Position numbers and translations under genes: made by a program
In this document: in pieces, positions 1 through 8,475 of the stretch
Position numbering within the stretch: position 1 is the first letter of the stretch
Layout: every line of letters begins with the position of its first letter
The notes under the pieces: model-generated
What the model was told of the DNA's origin: nothing
The model's input: the letters and a program-made list of their open reading frames with translations, nothing else
Database searches by the model: none
From: Stagnihabitans sp043721775
GTDB taxonomy: Bacteria; Pseudomonadota; Alphaproteobacteria; Rhodobacterales; Rhodobacteraceae
Length of the DNA: 64,000 nt
Reading direction: 5' to 3'
Assembly (NCBI GenBank): GCA_043721775.1
Contig: JAYSQA010000345.1
Coordinates: 8,926 to 72,925 of the forward strand

Positions 1-466
1 GGCGTTCGACGGTCGGTATTACAAGACTTTGGGCGCACAGAACGGGATTGTGCTGGCAACCCGGGTGCAAGGTGGTGCTGTCATTGGCGCTTCGGTGCTT
101 GGCACGCCGCGGACGGATTTGTTCTATTCGGGCGGCGGTGGCACGGTGCGGGGCCAGCCCTATCAATCGCTTGGGGTCACTGTTCCGGATGGCCTGACGA
201 TGGTTGATACCGGCGGCACGTCGTTTGTTGCAGCGTCGCTGGAGGCGCGGGTCAGGGTAACAGAATTGATCGGGATCGTCGGTTTCGTCGATGCGGGCTC
301 GGTTGGGGTGGGCGGCTTTTCGGGCAACGCGTGGCAAGCCGGTGCTGGTCTGGGTCTGCGCTATGCCACCGGGGTTGGGCCGATCCGGCTTGATATCGGC
401 GTGCCAATCCATCGCAAGACCAACGAGAAGTTTCAGATCTACATCGGATTGGGGCAGGCATTCTGA
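1..466 (+). CDS. tamA: TamA, C-terminal part (Omp85-family outer membrane protein), cut by window edge
   Basis: The reading frame is open from base 2, so only the last ~155 residues of the gene are present. The piece is rich in alternating hydrophobic/glycine beta-strands and ends in an aromatic residue (..IGLGQAF), as outer-membrane barrels do. It resembles the barrel end of BamA/TamA proteins (GLRYATGVGPIRLDIGVP is typical of the last strands). TamA inserts in the outer membrane and works with TamB in placing outer-membrane proteins. Its stop overlaps the tamB start by one base (TGATG), so the two genes are probably co-translated. The assignment to TamA rather than BamA rests mainly on the tamB gene that follows. 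Confidence 0.85.
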   Translation, partial: AFDGRYYKTLGAQNGIVLATRVQGGAVIGASVLGTPRTDLFYSGGGGTVRGQPYQSLGVTVPDGLTMVDTGGTSFVAASLEARVRVTELIGIVGFVDAGSVGVGGFSGNAWQAGAGLGLRYATGVGPIRLDIGVPIHRKTNEKFQIYIGLGQAF

Positions 467-3400
467 TGCGTATATGGCTTGCCGTACCCTTGTGCCTTCT
501 TCCGCTGCATGCGCTTGCCGATGCGGCGGCGGACAAAGGCTTTCTGACCAACTGGCTGGAACAGAACCTGTCGGGCGGTGGCCGGACCATCACGATTGAC
601 GGCTTTCAGGGGGGGCTGTCGTCGCAGGCCAGTTTGACCCAGATGACCATCGCCGACAGTCAGGGCATCTGGCTGACGCTGAAGGATGTAAAGCTGGATT
701 GGGACAGGACGGCGCTGTTTTCCGGCGCGATTGCCATAACCAATCTGTCAGCCGCCGAGATTGACCTTGAACGGCTGCCGGTAACCGATGCGGCCTCGGC
801 GCTGCCCTCGGCTGTAGCGCGGCCTTGGGCCTTGCCGGAATTGCCGATCTCGGTCGCGATTGATGCGATTTCGGCGCCTCGGTTACTGTTGGGGCCCAGC
901 ATCCTTGGTCAGGCGGTAGAGGCCAGTCTGACTGCCGATGTCACCCTTTCAGGCGGCGAGGGTGCAGCCCACCTGAACCTGCTGCGCGGTGGGGATGGGC
1001 CCAAGGGGCATGTGACGCTTGCAGGCAGTTTTTCGAACGCAACGCAGGTGCTGAATCTTGCGCTGGACGCTGCCGAGGATGCGCATGGAATTGCGGCCTC
1101 GCTGCTGCATGTGCCGGGCGCCCCGGCGACACAAGTGAAAGTTGACGGAACCGGGCCGCTGTCTGCCTTTGCGGCGACAGTGAACCTGTCAACCGATGGC
1201 GCGACACGGCTGGCAGGCAAGGTGAGCACAGCGACGGATGCGGCGGGCAATCGCAGTTTTGCAGCCGATCTGGCTGGGGATCCGACCCCGGTGTTTCTGC
1301 CGCAATATGCCAGCTTCTTTGGCCCACACGTCTCGCTTCAAGTTCAGGGCCAGCGCGCGGTGAATGGCGCGCTGCGGCTTGATACTTTGTCAGTGCAAAG
1401 TCAGGCGTTAAGCTTGACGGGCAGCATGGCGCTGGCGGCAGATTATCACCCGGAAAGCTTTAGCCTGACGGGAAAGCTGGCGATGGCCTCTGGCCGGGTG
1501 ACGTTGCCGGTTGCCACGGCGCAGCCGATCACACTGAACAGTGCCGACGTGGCGCTGCGCTTTGACGCGGCAACCGGTCCGCTTTGGCACCTGACCACCA
1601 CGGTTAACCAGTTTGATAACGGCAGTCTGACGGTGGGTGTGCTGAAGCTTGCCGCTGACGGGCGGTTGAATGATCAGGTGTTTGATGGGTCCGCCCAATT
1701 CGACGCGCAGGCGCTGGCGGCGGCTGATCCGGCGTTGGCGCTTGCCTTGGGAACAACCTTGACCGGGGCAGCCGATTTCAATCTGGATCAGGCCAACTCT
1801 GCCCTGAAAGTGTCAAAGCTGACGCTGATGGCGCCGGGCTATGCGGTGCAGATACACGGCACCATCGGGCAGATGGCGGCGCTTGAGGGTCAGGTTACCG
1901 GACACTATGACGATCTGTCACGACTGTCCGGTCTGGCGGGCAAACCGCTAAGCGGTGCCGCAAGCTTTGCCGTTGATGGCGCGTTTGCGCCGCTGACCGG
2001 GGCCTTTGACATGACAGGTTCGGTCAAAGGCGACGGTCTTGGCATTGGCATCGCGCAGGTCGATGCTTTGCTGGCGGGCAGCAGCACAGTCAGCATTGAC
2101 GCCAAGCGCGATGAGATGGGCACAACGGTGCGCAAGCTTGCGGTTCGGGCGGCAAGCTTGTCTGCCGATCTGACCGGCAGTTTTGCCAAAGGCGGGGCAA
2201 ATCTGTCCGGGACGCTGGCTTTCGCGGACCTTTCGGCTTTGGGGCTGGGGTACGCAGGCGGCCTGAAAGCCTCGGTCAAGTTCAATGGTGGGCTGAAGGA
2301 TGGCCAGATCAGCGCCACGGCGCAGGGTCAGGGCGTGGCCCTTGGTCAGCGCCAGGCTGATGGGCTTTTGGTCGGCACCAGCGATCTGGCGCTGGAGGCA
2401 ACCTATGCGGGCGGCATCGTCAGCCTGCAAAAGGCGCAGGTGACCTCTGCCCAAGGGCAGGTTGCGGTGCAGGGAACGGCATCGGTCGACTATAGTGATC
2501 TGAAGGCGACACTGTCCTTGCCCAACCTTACGCCCTTGGGGGCGGGTTTCAACGGAGCGATTGACGGAAAGGCCACGTTTACCGGCAAGACCGACGACGG
2601 CATGGTGACATTTGACGCCAGCGCCAACAATCTTGCCATCGGACAAGCGCAGACCGACATGTTGCTGCGCGGGAAATCGACGGTTTCGGCCGAGTGGGCC
2701 ATGACGCCGGATGGCTTGCGGATTGACCGGGCGATGCTTGGCAACCGGCAGCTTTCGGCGATTATCAGCGGAACGGTCGCAGGCACCACCCGCAAGCTGA
2801 CGCTTTCGGCAAAACTGACTAACCTTGGCGTGCTTTTCCCGCAGTTTCCGGGTGCGGTGACCATATCGGGCACGGCGTCGCAAGGCAGTGACGGCACTCG
2901 GCTGGATCTTGCGGCCAAGGGGCCGGGGCAGATTGATGCCAAGGTGGGCGGTAACCTGTCGGCGGACTATACCCGCGCCGATTTGGGCGTGACGGGAACG
3001 GCAACGGCAGCGCTGGCGAATGGGTTCATCTCTCCGCAGTCGGTCGATGGCGCGGTGCGGTTTGATCTGCGGCTGGCGGGGCCATTGGCGCTGTCATCAT
3101 TAAGCGGGCCCGTCTCGATCAGCGGCGGGCGGCTGGCGGATCCGTCGCTGACCCTCGGGCTGACCAATCTTGCCGCCACGGTAACGCTTGGCGGTGGGCG
3201 GTTGCAGCTTGATCTGACCAGTGGCGTGTCGACAGGTGGCAAGATTGGCGTTAAGGGCACCGTTGGGCTGGCGTCGCCCTATATGGCGGATTTGACGATC
3301 AAGCTGGATCAGGCAGTTCTGAAGGACCCGCAGCTTTATGCCACCACCGCCAATGGCAGCGTAACCTTCCGGGGCCCGGCACTGGGTGGCGCGCGCATTG

Positions 3401-4263
3401 CGGGCTCTGTCGCGCTTGGCAAGACAGAGCTTCACATTCCGTCAACCGGAATGGGGGCAGATGGCGGGCTTCCTGACTTGAAGCACCGCAACGACAGCGC
3501 TGACGTGCGTGCCACCCGGGTCAGTGCCGGGTTGGGGGCAGGCACCCAGGGCAAGGCCTCTGGCCCGGCATATGCGCTGGATGTGTCGATTTCGGCGCCG
3601 AATCAGGTCTTTATCCGGGGCCGGGGTCTGGATGCGGAACTGGGCGGCAGTCTTGTCTTGCGGGGTACAACGGCCAACATCGTGCCCTCGGGGGCGTTCA
3701 ATCTGATCCGGGGGCGGCTGGATATTCTTGGCAAACGTCTGGTCCTGTCCGAGGCGCAGATTCAGATGCAGGGTGCGCTGGTGCCGTATATTCACGTCGT
3801 CGCCTCGGTTGAAAGCGATGGGGTGACGTCTTCGGTGCAGATCGAGGGCAATGCGACCAGCCCGGCGGTGACCTTCGTATCCTCTCCGGATTTGCCGCAG
3901 GAAGAGGTGCTGGCGCATCTTTTGTTCAACAAGGGTCTGTCCAACATCAGCGCATTTCAGGCGGCGCAACTCGCCTCGGCTGTGGCTACTTTGGCGGGGG
4001 GTGGCGGCGGCGGGGTTCTGGGGGCGTTGCGCAGCAAGACCGGGCTGGATAATCTGGACATTCAGGCCGATGGCAGCGGAACTTCGTCCGTTACGGCGGG
4101 CAAGTATATCAGCGACAAGGTCTATAGCGAGGTGACGGTTGACCAGACCGGCAAAAGCTCGATCAGTTTGAACTATGACGTGACGCGGAATATCACGCTG
4201 AAAGGCCACGTGGATTCAGACAACAAGACCGGCGTGGGCATCTATCTGAAACGCGATTACTGA
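466..4263 (+). CDS. tamB: TamB, translocation and assembly module inner-membrane-anchored protein
   Basis: This 1265-residue protein begins with a signal/anchor segment (MRIWLAVPLCLLPLHALADA). It then runs as a very long series of beta-rich repeats, as in the AsmA-like/TamB bridge proteins that span the periplasm. The last ~330 residues match the TamB (DUF490) domain: a glycine-rich linker (LAGGGGGGVLGALRSKTGLDNLDI), then strands ending ..GVGIYLKRDY with an aromatic C-terminus. TamB partners with the outer-membrane barrel TamA encoded just upstream with a one-base overlap. The length is in the usual range for the family and the frame is unbroken. Function is inferred from family and context. 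Confidence 0.93.
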   Translation: MRIWLAVPLCLLPLHALADAAADKGFLTNWLEQNLSGGGRTITIDGFQGGLSSQASLTQMTIADSQGIWLTLKDVKLDWDRTALFSGAIAITNLSAAEIDLERLPVTDAASALPSAVARPWALPELPISVAIDAISAPRLLLGPSILGQAVEASLTADVTLSGGEGAAHLNLLRGGDGPKGHVTLAGSFSNATQVLNLALDAAEDAHGIAASLLHVPGAPATQVKVDGTGPLSAFAATVNLSTDGATRLAGKVSTATDAAGNRSFAADLAGDPTPVFLPQYASFFGPHVSLQVQGQRAVNGALRLDTLSVQSQALSLTGSMALAADYHPESFSLTGKLAMASGRVTLPVATAQPITLNSADVALRFDAATGPLWHLTTTVNQFDNGSLTVGVLKLAADGRLNDQVFDGSAQFDAQALAAADPALALALGTTLTGAADFNLDQANSALKVSKLTLMAPGYAVQIHGTIGQMAALEGQVTGHYDDLSRLSGLAGKPLSGAASFAVDGAFAPLTGAFDMTGSVKGDGLGIGIAQVDALLAGSSTVSIDAKRDEMGTTVRKLAVRAASLSADLTGSFAKGGANLSGTLAFADLSALGLGYAGGLKASVKFNGGLKDGQISATAQGQGVALGQRQADGLLVGTSDLALEATYAGGIVSLQKAQVTSAQGQVAVQGTASVDYSDLKATLSLPNLTPLGAGFNGAIDGKATFTGKTDDGMVTFDASANNLAIGQAQTDMLLRGKSTVSAEWAMTPDGLRIDRAMLGNRQLSAIISGTVAGTTRKLTLSAKLTNLGVLFPQFPGAVTISGTASQGSDGTRLDLAAKGPGQIDAKVGGNLSADYTRADLGVTGTATAALANGFISPQSVDGAVRFDLRLAGPLALSSLSGPVSISGGRLADPSLTLGLTNLAATVTLGGGRLQLDLTSGVSTGGKIGVKGTVGLASPYMADLTIKLDQAVLKDPQLYATTANGSVTFRGPALGGARIAGSVALGKTELHIPSTGMGADGGLPDLKHRNDSADVRATRVSAGLGAGTQGKASGPAYALDVSISAPNQVFIRGRGLDAELGGSLVLRGTTANIVPSGAFNLIRGRLDILGKRLVLSEAQIQMQGALVPYIHVVASVESDGVTSSVQIEGNATSPAVTFVSSPDLPQEEVLAHLLFNKGLSNISAFQAAQLASAVATLAGGGGGGVLGALRSKTGLDNLDIQADGSGTSSVTAGKYISDKVYSEVTVDQTGKSSISLNYDVTRNITLKGHVDSDNKTGVGIYLKRDY

Positions 4264-4278
4264 CGTTCGCTTCAGGGT

Positions 4279-5109
4279 CTAGTGCCTGCGGCGTTCGGCA
4301 TCGACGGCGGCACCAAGAAGCACCGTGTAGGCGCTGACGTAAAGCCAGATCAGCAGCACAACCACCGCACCGATCGAACCGTAGATGCGGTTGTAGGACG
4401 GGAAATTGGCCAGATACAGCATGAAGCCCCGGGCCGCCAAGGCCCACAAGACCACGGCCACCAACAGGCCCCAACTGAACAGGGGCGGCAAACGGGCGCC
4501 GTAGTTGGGGCCATAGCGGTACGCGATGCCGACCGAAGCCACGACAAGAACCACGCCAAGCGCAAGATTGGCCCTGTGCAGCAACACCGCATCATCGCCG
4601 GGAAGCGGTAGAAGGCCGATGATCAGGGGGGTCACAACGGTAACCAACATAGCCGCCAGCGCAAAGCCGATCAGCACCAAAGTCAGTAACAGCGCCCGCA
4701 ATTGGTGGTGCCCGCCAGAGCGGTTGGGCAACTGGTGAATGGCATTCAGCCCGCGAATCAAAGCGGCGACACCCGCGCGGGCCGACCAAAGCGCGAACAA
4801 GGTGGATAGTACGGTCGCCCAGCCCAGCTGGGGCCCACGCACCGCCAACAGACCCCGAACCTGAGACTGCACAAGGGAAAGCGCCTCTGGCGGAAGGAAC
4901 CCTTTCAAGAGGTCCACCTGGGTTTGGATAACCGACGGGTCGTTCAGCGTGCCCCAGATCGCGATAATTGCCGCTGTCGCCGGGAACAGCGCCAGAAACC
5001 CAAAGAACGCAACGCCGGCAGAAATCAGGTCAAGTTCGGCCTGCTCTGTCCTGCGGTACAGCCTCAACGCGGCGGCGAGAAAATGAGGAGGCAGCGGTAG
5101 CCGTCGCAA
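4279..5109 (-). CDS. YihY/virulence-factor BrkB family membrane protein
   Basis: The 276-residue product has about six strongly hydrophobic segments (for example around residues 30-50, 130-160, 175-200 and 205-265). It shows family hallmarks such as GVAFFGFLALFPATAAIIAIWG near the N-terminus and IYGSIGAVVVLLIWLYVSAYTVLLGA near the C-terminus. Proteins of this family were once called ribonuclease BN, but that name is now considered wrong and the physiological role is not settled. The gene is convergent with tamB, with 15 bases between stops and no clear terminator hairpin in the gap. It belongs to no evident operon. Confidence 0.88.
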   Translation of the reverse strand: MRRLPLPPHFLAAALRLYRRTEQAELDLISAGVAFFGFLALFPATAAIIAIWGTLNDPSVIQTQVDLLKGFLPPEALSLVQSQVRGLLAVRGPQLGWATVLSTLFALWSARAGVAALIRGLNAIHQLPNRSGGHHQLRALLLTLVLIGFALAAMLVTVVTPLIIGLLPLPGDDAVLLHRANLALGVVLVVASVGIAYRYGPNYGARLPPLFSWGLLVAVVLWALAARGFMLYLANFPSYNRIYGSIGAVVVLLIWLYVSAYTVLLGAAVDAERRRH

Positions 5110-5143
5110 TCCCCGATCCTCCGCAAGAGTGGCGCTTCACACA

Positions 5144-5177
5144 GAAAAAACGAGCCCGCCCAACTGGCGCGCCCGTT
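5144..5177 (-). terminator. Rho-independent terminator of the exopolysaccharide operon
   Basis: Read on the minus strand, AACGGGC and GCTCGTT form an outer stem (one G-U pair), followed inside by CGCC/GGCG around the loop AGTTG. The stem is followed by a run of T (the A6 at 5145-5150 on the plus strand). It lies just beyond the stop of the small secreted protein gene at 5210 and fits as the end of the yjbH-yjbF transcript. Confidence 0.65.
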
Positions 5178-5209
5178 GCAAGATTGATTGGTCCGGCGAT
5201 CAAATCAGA

Positions 5210-5434
5210 TCAGGTACCCGGGGTCGAGTTGCCCGAATTGCCCAGAACAGCACCGACCACAACAACCGCAGCACCACCCAACAGCAACAGGGCCAGCGGC
5301 GATATGTTTGGCAGAGACGACGGAACAACCGGAACCGGCTGGACATATTTCAGCTTTTCATCCTTCACGCCACCAGCGAACCCGGCAGTTGCTGCCAACG
5401 ACAAGGCCAGCGTCAGAGTAACAATCTTCCTCAT
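5210..5434 (-). CDS. Small secreted YjbE/GfcA-like protein of the exopolysaccharide operon
   Basis: The 74-residue product starts at ATG 5434, preceded by a strong GGAGG six bases upstream; longer frames upstream lack such a site and run into the yjbF gene. It has a classical signal peptide (MRKIVTLTLALSLAATAGFAGG). A short Pro/Val-rich stretch follows, then a very hydrophobic Gly/Val/Leu segment, then a small polar tail (LGNSGNSTPGT). Position and design (tiny secreted protein next to YjbF and YjbH) match YjbE of the E. coli yjbEFGH exopolysaccharide operon, though sequence similarity to YjbE is low by eye. Two further small proteins at 17632 and 18030 share the same design. The biochemical role is unknown. 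Confidence 0.8.
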   Translation of the reverse strand: MRKIVTLTLALSLAATAGFAGGVKDEKLKYVQPVPVVPSSLPNISPLALLLLGGAAVVVVGAVLGNSGNSTPGT

Positions 5435-5507
5435 GAAAACCTCCAAAATTTCGTCATTGATTTTTGTAGCACGAAGGACCGGTCTTGGTAAGACCCTAGT
5501 GAGCCCA

Positions 5508-6194
5508 TCAGTCGATAATGCGCTGCAGTTGCACTGATGCCGCTTGCGCAGACACATACTGAACCGACCGCCTTAGACTTCCGCTTCCGTCGAACCAGTA
5601 GACGTTTTCAAATGCGGTCTCCGGATTGGAGCAGGATTCTGTAATGCGGCGCGTCGCATAGGCCTTGCCCAGAACCGCAATGGTCTCAGCACCCGAGGCT
5701 ACAAAATTGCAATCAAAATCAGACTGTTGCGGTTGATCTGCGCCGTCGAGATAGTAATAGACGCGGTGGAAGAACCCGCTTCCGGATCTGGCTTGGCCCA
5801 CCGTCGGCGTGGTGGCCGACATGAGGTCAGCCCCAAATCCCCGCGTGGCCACCAGAATTCCATCGTTCAACGATACGCTTTCATAGCTTTTGCTGGCCCA
5901 AGTCTGGATCGGGCCATTGTCGCCATAGGGCACCATGAAATTATTATACCGCATTTTATCTATCTTGACGCTGTAGATCGGTTGTCCCACGTTCAGCAAT
6001 GCCGCGCGGAGCTGTGCGTCGTCTAAAGGCGCTGTGGCCGGCTTGTGACCCAGCGTCAGCAGCGATCCTGCAACGGTCTTGAGGCTTCTTGCTGCCGCCT
6101 GATTCTCTCCAGCCTGGGGATCGGTACCGCACGCGGACAACAAGGCGAGGGCGAAAAGGGCCGCGCTGGTCGGGCCTGGGAATTCAAATTTCAT
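5508..6194 (-). CDS. YjbF/GfcB-family lipoprotein (exopolysaccharide secretion)
   Basis: The 228-residue protein carries a lipoprotein signal with the lipobox LLSAC near residue 22 and should be anchored in the outer membrane. The ATG at 6194 overlaps the yjbH stop as ATGA, which argues for this start rather than the one six codons upstream. The rest fits the YjbF/GfcB family: a VKIDKMRYNNFMVPYGDNGPIQTW block followed by a beta-rich region, and FDCNFVASGAETIAVLGKAYATRRI. In enterobacteria the homologue is needed for group 4 capsule or Yjb polysaccharide output. It sits directly downstream of YjbH and upstream of the small YjbE-like gene. Confidence 0.85.
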   Translation of the reverse strand: MKFEFPGPTSAALFALALLSACGTDPQAGENQAAARSLKTVAGSLLTLGHKPATAPLDDAQLRAALLNVGQPIYSVKIDKMRYNNFMVPYGDNGPIQTWASKSYESVSLNDGILVATRGFGADLMSATTPTVGQARSGSGFFHRVYYYLDGADQPQQSDFDCNFVASGAETIAVLGKAYATRRITESCSNPETAFENVYWFDGSGSLRRSVQYVSAQAASVQLQRIID

Positions 6195-8362
6195 TTCCAG
6201 ACCCGTCCCCATTGGGCATCCAGCCGCGTTTGATCGTAGCTGCGCAACACTTCGTATAGCCGGTCGCTCACCTCAAGGCGAGCGCCGCCGTCACGTCCGA
6301 TCGGGCGAATGATCAGAGACTTGTTTGTCCGCGTCGGCTGGCCGGTCAGCCAACTGAACGGGATTTGCAGCGTTATGCCCTTGTCAAACGAACCCTCACC
6401 AAAAGTCTTGGCGGACACGTTGGTCTTGGTCGCAAAGGCGCCGATCCGCCAGCCATTGGCAAACTCTCGGGTAATGGCAAGGGTGGCACCGGTGTCGCCT
6501 GCCAGATAGCGGCCCACATCAACCTGAGCGTGGAATCCATTGCCAAAGTCGTAGTAGCCCGAGGCATGTCCAGTGGCGACGCGATAGTTGTACTCATCAA
6601 AGCCAAGCCCGCCGTCGGTGTTGCGCTGCGCGACATAGTTGACCTCTGCCCCAAGCGCCCATCGGCGGGTTACCGGGCGCCACAGAACCTCGGTCGAAAC
6701 GCCGGCAAACATACTTTCAAGGTAACCGACCGTCACGCGCCCGTAAACGTTCGAGGTCAAACGGGTGTACCACGACACCGTGAGCGTTTCGAGGTCAGGG
6801 TCCGCCTTAGTGTCATAAACACTGGAATCGCTGCGGACATGCTGCATCACGCAGTTGGAGCAAGGCTTTTCCCGGATGTTGGTGAAGGCAAGCTGGGTCA
6901 CCGACCCGGCAAGAATGAAGCCCGGAGCAAGTTCGTACTGCGCCGAGAACCGCAGACCGATACCGGCCTGAAGTGGGTTGACCGGGTTGAACAGCGCCGT
7001 CCGGGTGAACGGAAGCAGCGACCAGTTGAAACGCGGGTAAAGTGCCGGGTTACGCTCGGTTCCGGGCAGGGGCAGTCCGGCATCGACAACCTCGGACCGG
7101 ATGCGCAGATTGTGACCGGCCTCGGACGCGAATTCAAGATTTTCAAGGTCAGTGCGGCGAATTACAACCATGGATCCGGCGATGCCGTGATCAATCGGGA
7201 CAATTTCGAACAACTCCACCGATGCCGGCAGAGAATGCGTCATGGCGCGCGCAACCCGGCCCACGGCTTGGGCAGCTGCATCATACTTCGTGTTGCGGAA
7301 GCGAACCTGCGCTTTGGTGCCGGTGACGCCCAGCGACTCGATCACAACGCCGGTTCCGGCGAGGTTTCTGGACAGGTTGTCCATGAGGACGCCCTTGATC
7401 CCCTCAACCTCGGTCCAGTCGGTCGCCCATTTGTCCGGGCTGCTGGCCTGCGAGGGACGGACTTTGACAGGCTCGGGCCCGGGCCCGCCGATACCGCCGG
7501 TCGGACGCTGGGCCGGGTTCAGGAAAACGGTCATGTTAAGACCGATTTCGCTGCCGTACATGTAGTAGCCGCCAAGAAGCACTGAAGGATTGGGCTGATA
7601 TTCCAGCCCGAAGTTCATCGGGCTTTTGCGGACGAAGGTGCCGCGCTTCTTGGCTTCTTCGGTGTAAGCATCCGACGAATACTCGGCCTTGAAGGTCAGC
7701 TTGTCGTTGAAGTGATACTCGATACCGCCGAAAGGGGCAGCATCGCCGCGGAACCATTGCTTGAAATTGACGTTGCCGCCACTGCCAACGTCAATTTTCC
7801 TGCGGGGGCCAAAGGGCTGACCAATGGCACCGTAGCTGCCCAGCCGACCAAAGCCGATCCCGGCGGTAACCTTCAGGCGCGGGCCAAAGTTCTTCGTCAT
7901 GGCAATGTATTCAGCCGACGACAGACCAGTTCCAACGAAATCCTGTAGCCCCACCGTGACCGAGGGCAGAAAACGACCTTCGGTCAGGATCTGGTAGCTG
8001 ATGTCAAAGTTGCGGTCGTAGTAAATTGCAAAATTGTTCGGCTTGTTACAAGGTGTGTCCGGGTCATTATCCTGACAGGCCGGAATTTTGGCGTTCCAGG
8101 CATGGATGCCGACATACCGAAACACCCCAGACAGCCGTGGCGTCAGCTGAAAGCGTAAAGAGTTGCGCACGATCGGGCCGAACTTCGAATGGTCGAAGGT
8201 CAGGAAACCGTCCGGCATCTGCTCGCCCGAGGGCATGTCGATCAGGCCGACCTGGCCAGACAGGTTCAAACTCGGCCGCATTTCTGCCTGTGAGGGGATT
8301 GCAACGAGGCACGCCAACCCAACCAAGGCCCGCGAGACGATCAAACGGAGAGAGTTTTTCAC
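6191..8362 (-). CDS. YjbH-family outer membrane polysaccharide-export protein
   Basis: The 723-residue protein has a signal peptide (MKNSLRLIVSRALVGLACLVAIPSQA) and then a long series of amphipathic strands predicted to form an outer-membrane barrel. The opening block after cleavage (PSLNLSGQVGLIDMPSGEQMPDGFLTF) and the C-terminal part (residues ~450-720, with GEGSFDKGITLQIPFSW) are characteristic of YjbH/GfcD proteins. Such proteins are thought to form the outer-membrane step in secretion of Yjb/group 4 polysaccharides. The gene is transcribed after the dehydratase at 8476 (113-base gap) and overlaps yjbF. Confidence 0.88.
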   Translation of the reverse strand: MKNSLRLIVSRALVGLACLVAIPSQAEMRPSLNLSGQVGLIDMPSGEQMPDGFLTFDHSKFGPIVRNSLRFQLTPRLSGVFRYVGIHAWNAKIPACQDNDPDTPCNKPNNFAIYYDRNFDISYQILTEGRFLPSVTVGLQDFVGTGLSSAEYIAMTKNFGPRLKVTAGIGFGRLGSYGAIGQPFGPRRKIDVGSGGNVNFKQWFRGDAAPFGGIEYHFNDKLTFKAEYSSDAYTEEAKKRGTFVRKSPMNFGLEYQPNPSVLLGGYYMYGSEIGLNMTVFLNPAQRPTGGIGGPGPEPVKVRPSQASSPDKWATDWTEVEGIKGVLMDNLSRNLAGTGVVIESLGVTGTKAQVRFRNTKYDAAAQAVGRVARAMTHSLPASVELFEIVPIDHGIAGSMVVIRRTDLENLEFASEAGHNLRIRSEVVDAGLPLPGTERNPALYPRFNWSLLPFTRTALFNPVNPLQAGIGLRFSAQYELAPGFILAGSVTQLAFTNIREKPCSNCVMQHVRSDSSVYDTKADPDLETLTVSWYTRLTSNVYGRVTVGYLESMFAGVSTEVLWRPVTRRWALGAEVNYVAQRNTDGGLGFDEYNYRVATGHASGYYDFGNGFHAQVDVGRYLAGDTGATLAITREFANGWRIGAFATKTNVSAKTFGEGSFDKGITLQIPFSWLTGQPTRTNKSLIIRPIGRDGGARLEVSDRLYEVLRSYDQTRLDAQWGRVWK

Positions 8363-8475
8363 AGAAGCCAGCCTTTTCGATTAAGCTGTCAGTTTAGGCC
8401 AACGGCCCGATACGGCAACCCGGAATATGTTCTTCGCTGACGACCTGCGGCAACGCAGCAACGCAAAGCGGCGCA

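Noticed and set aside
6365..7585. 406-codon open frame antisense to yjbH
   Set aside because: It has shadow-type composition and no start site or recognisable domain.
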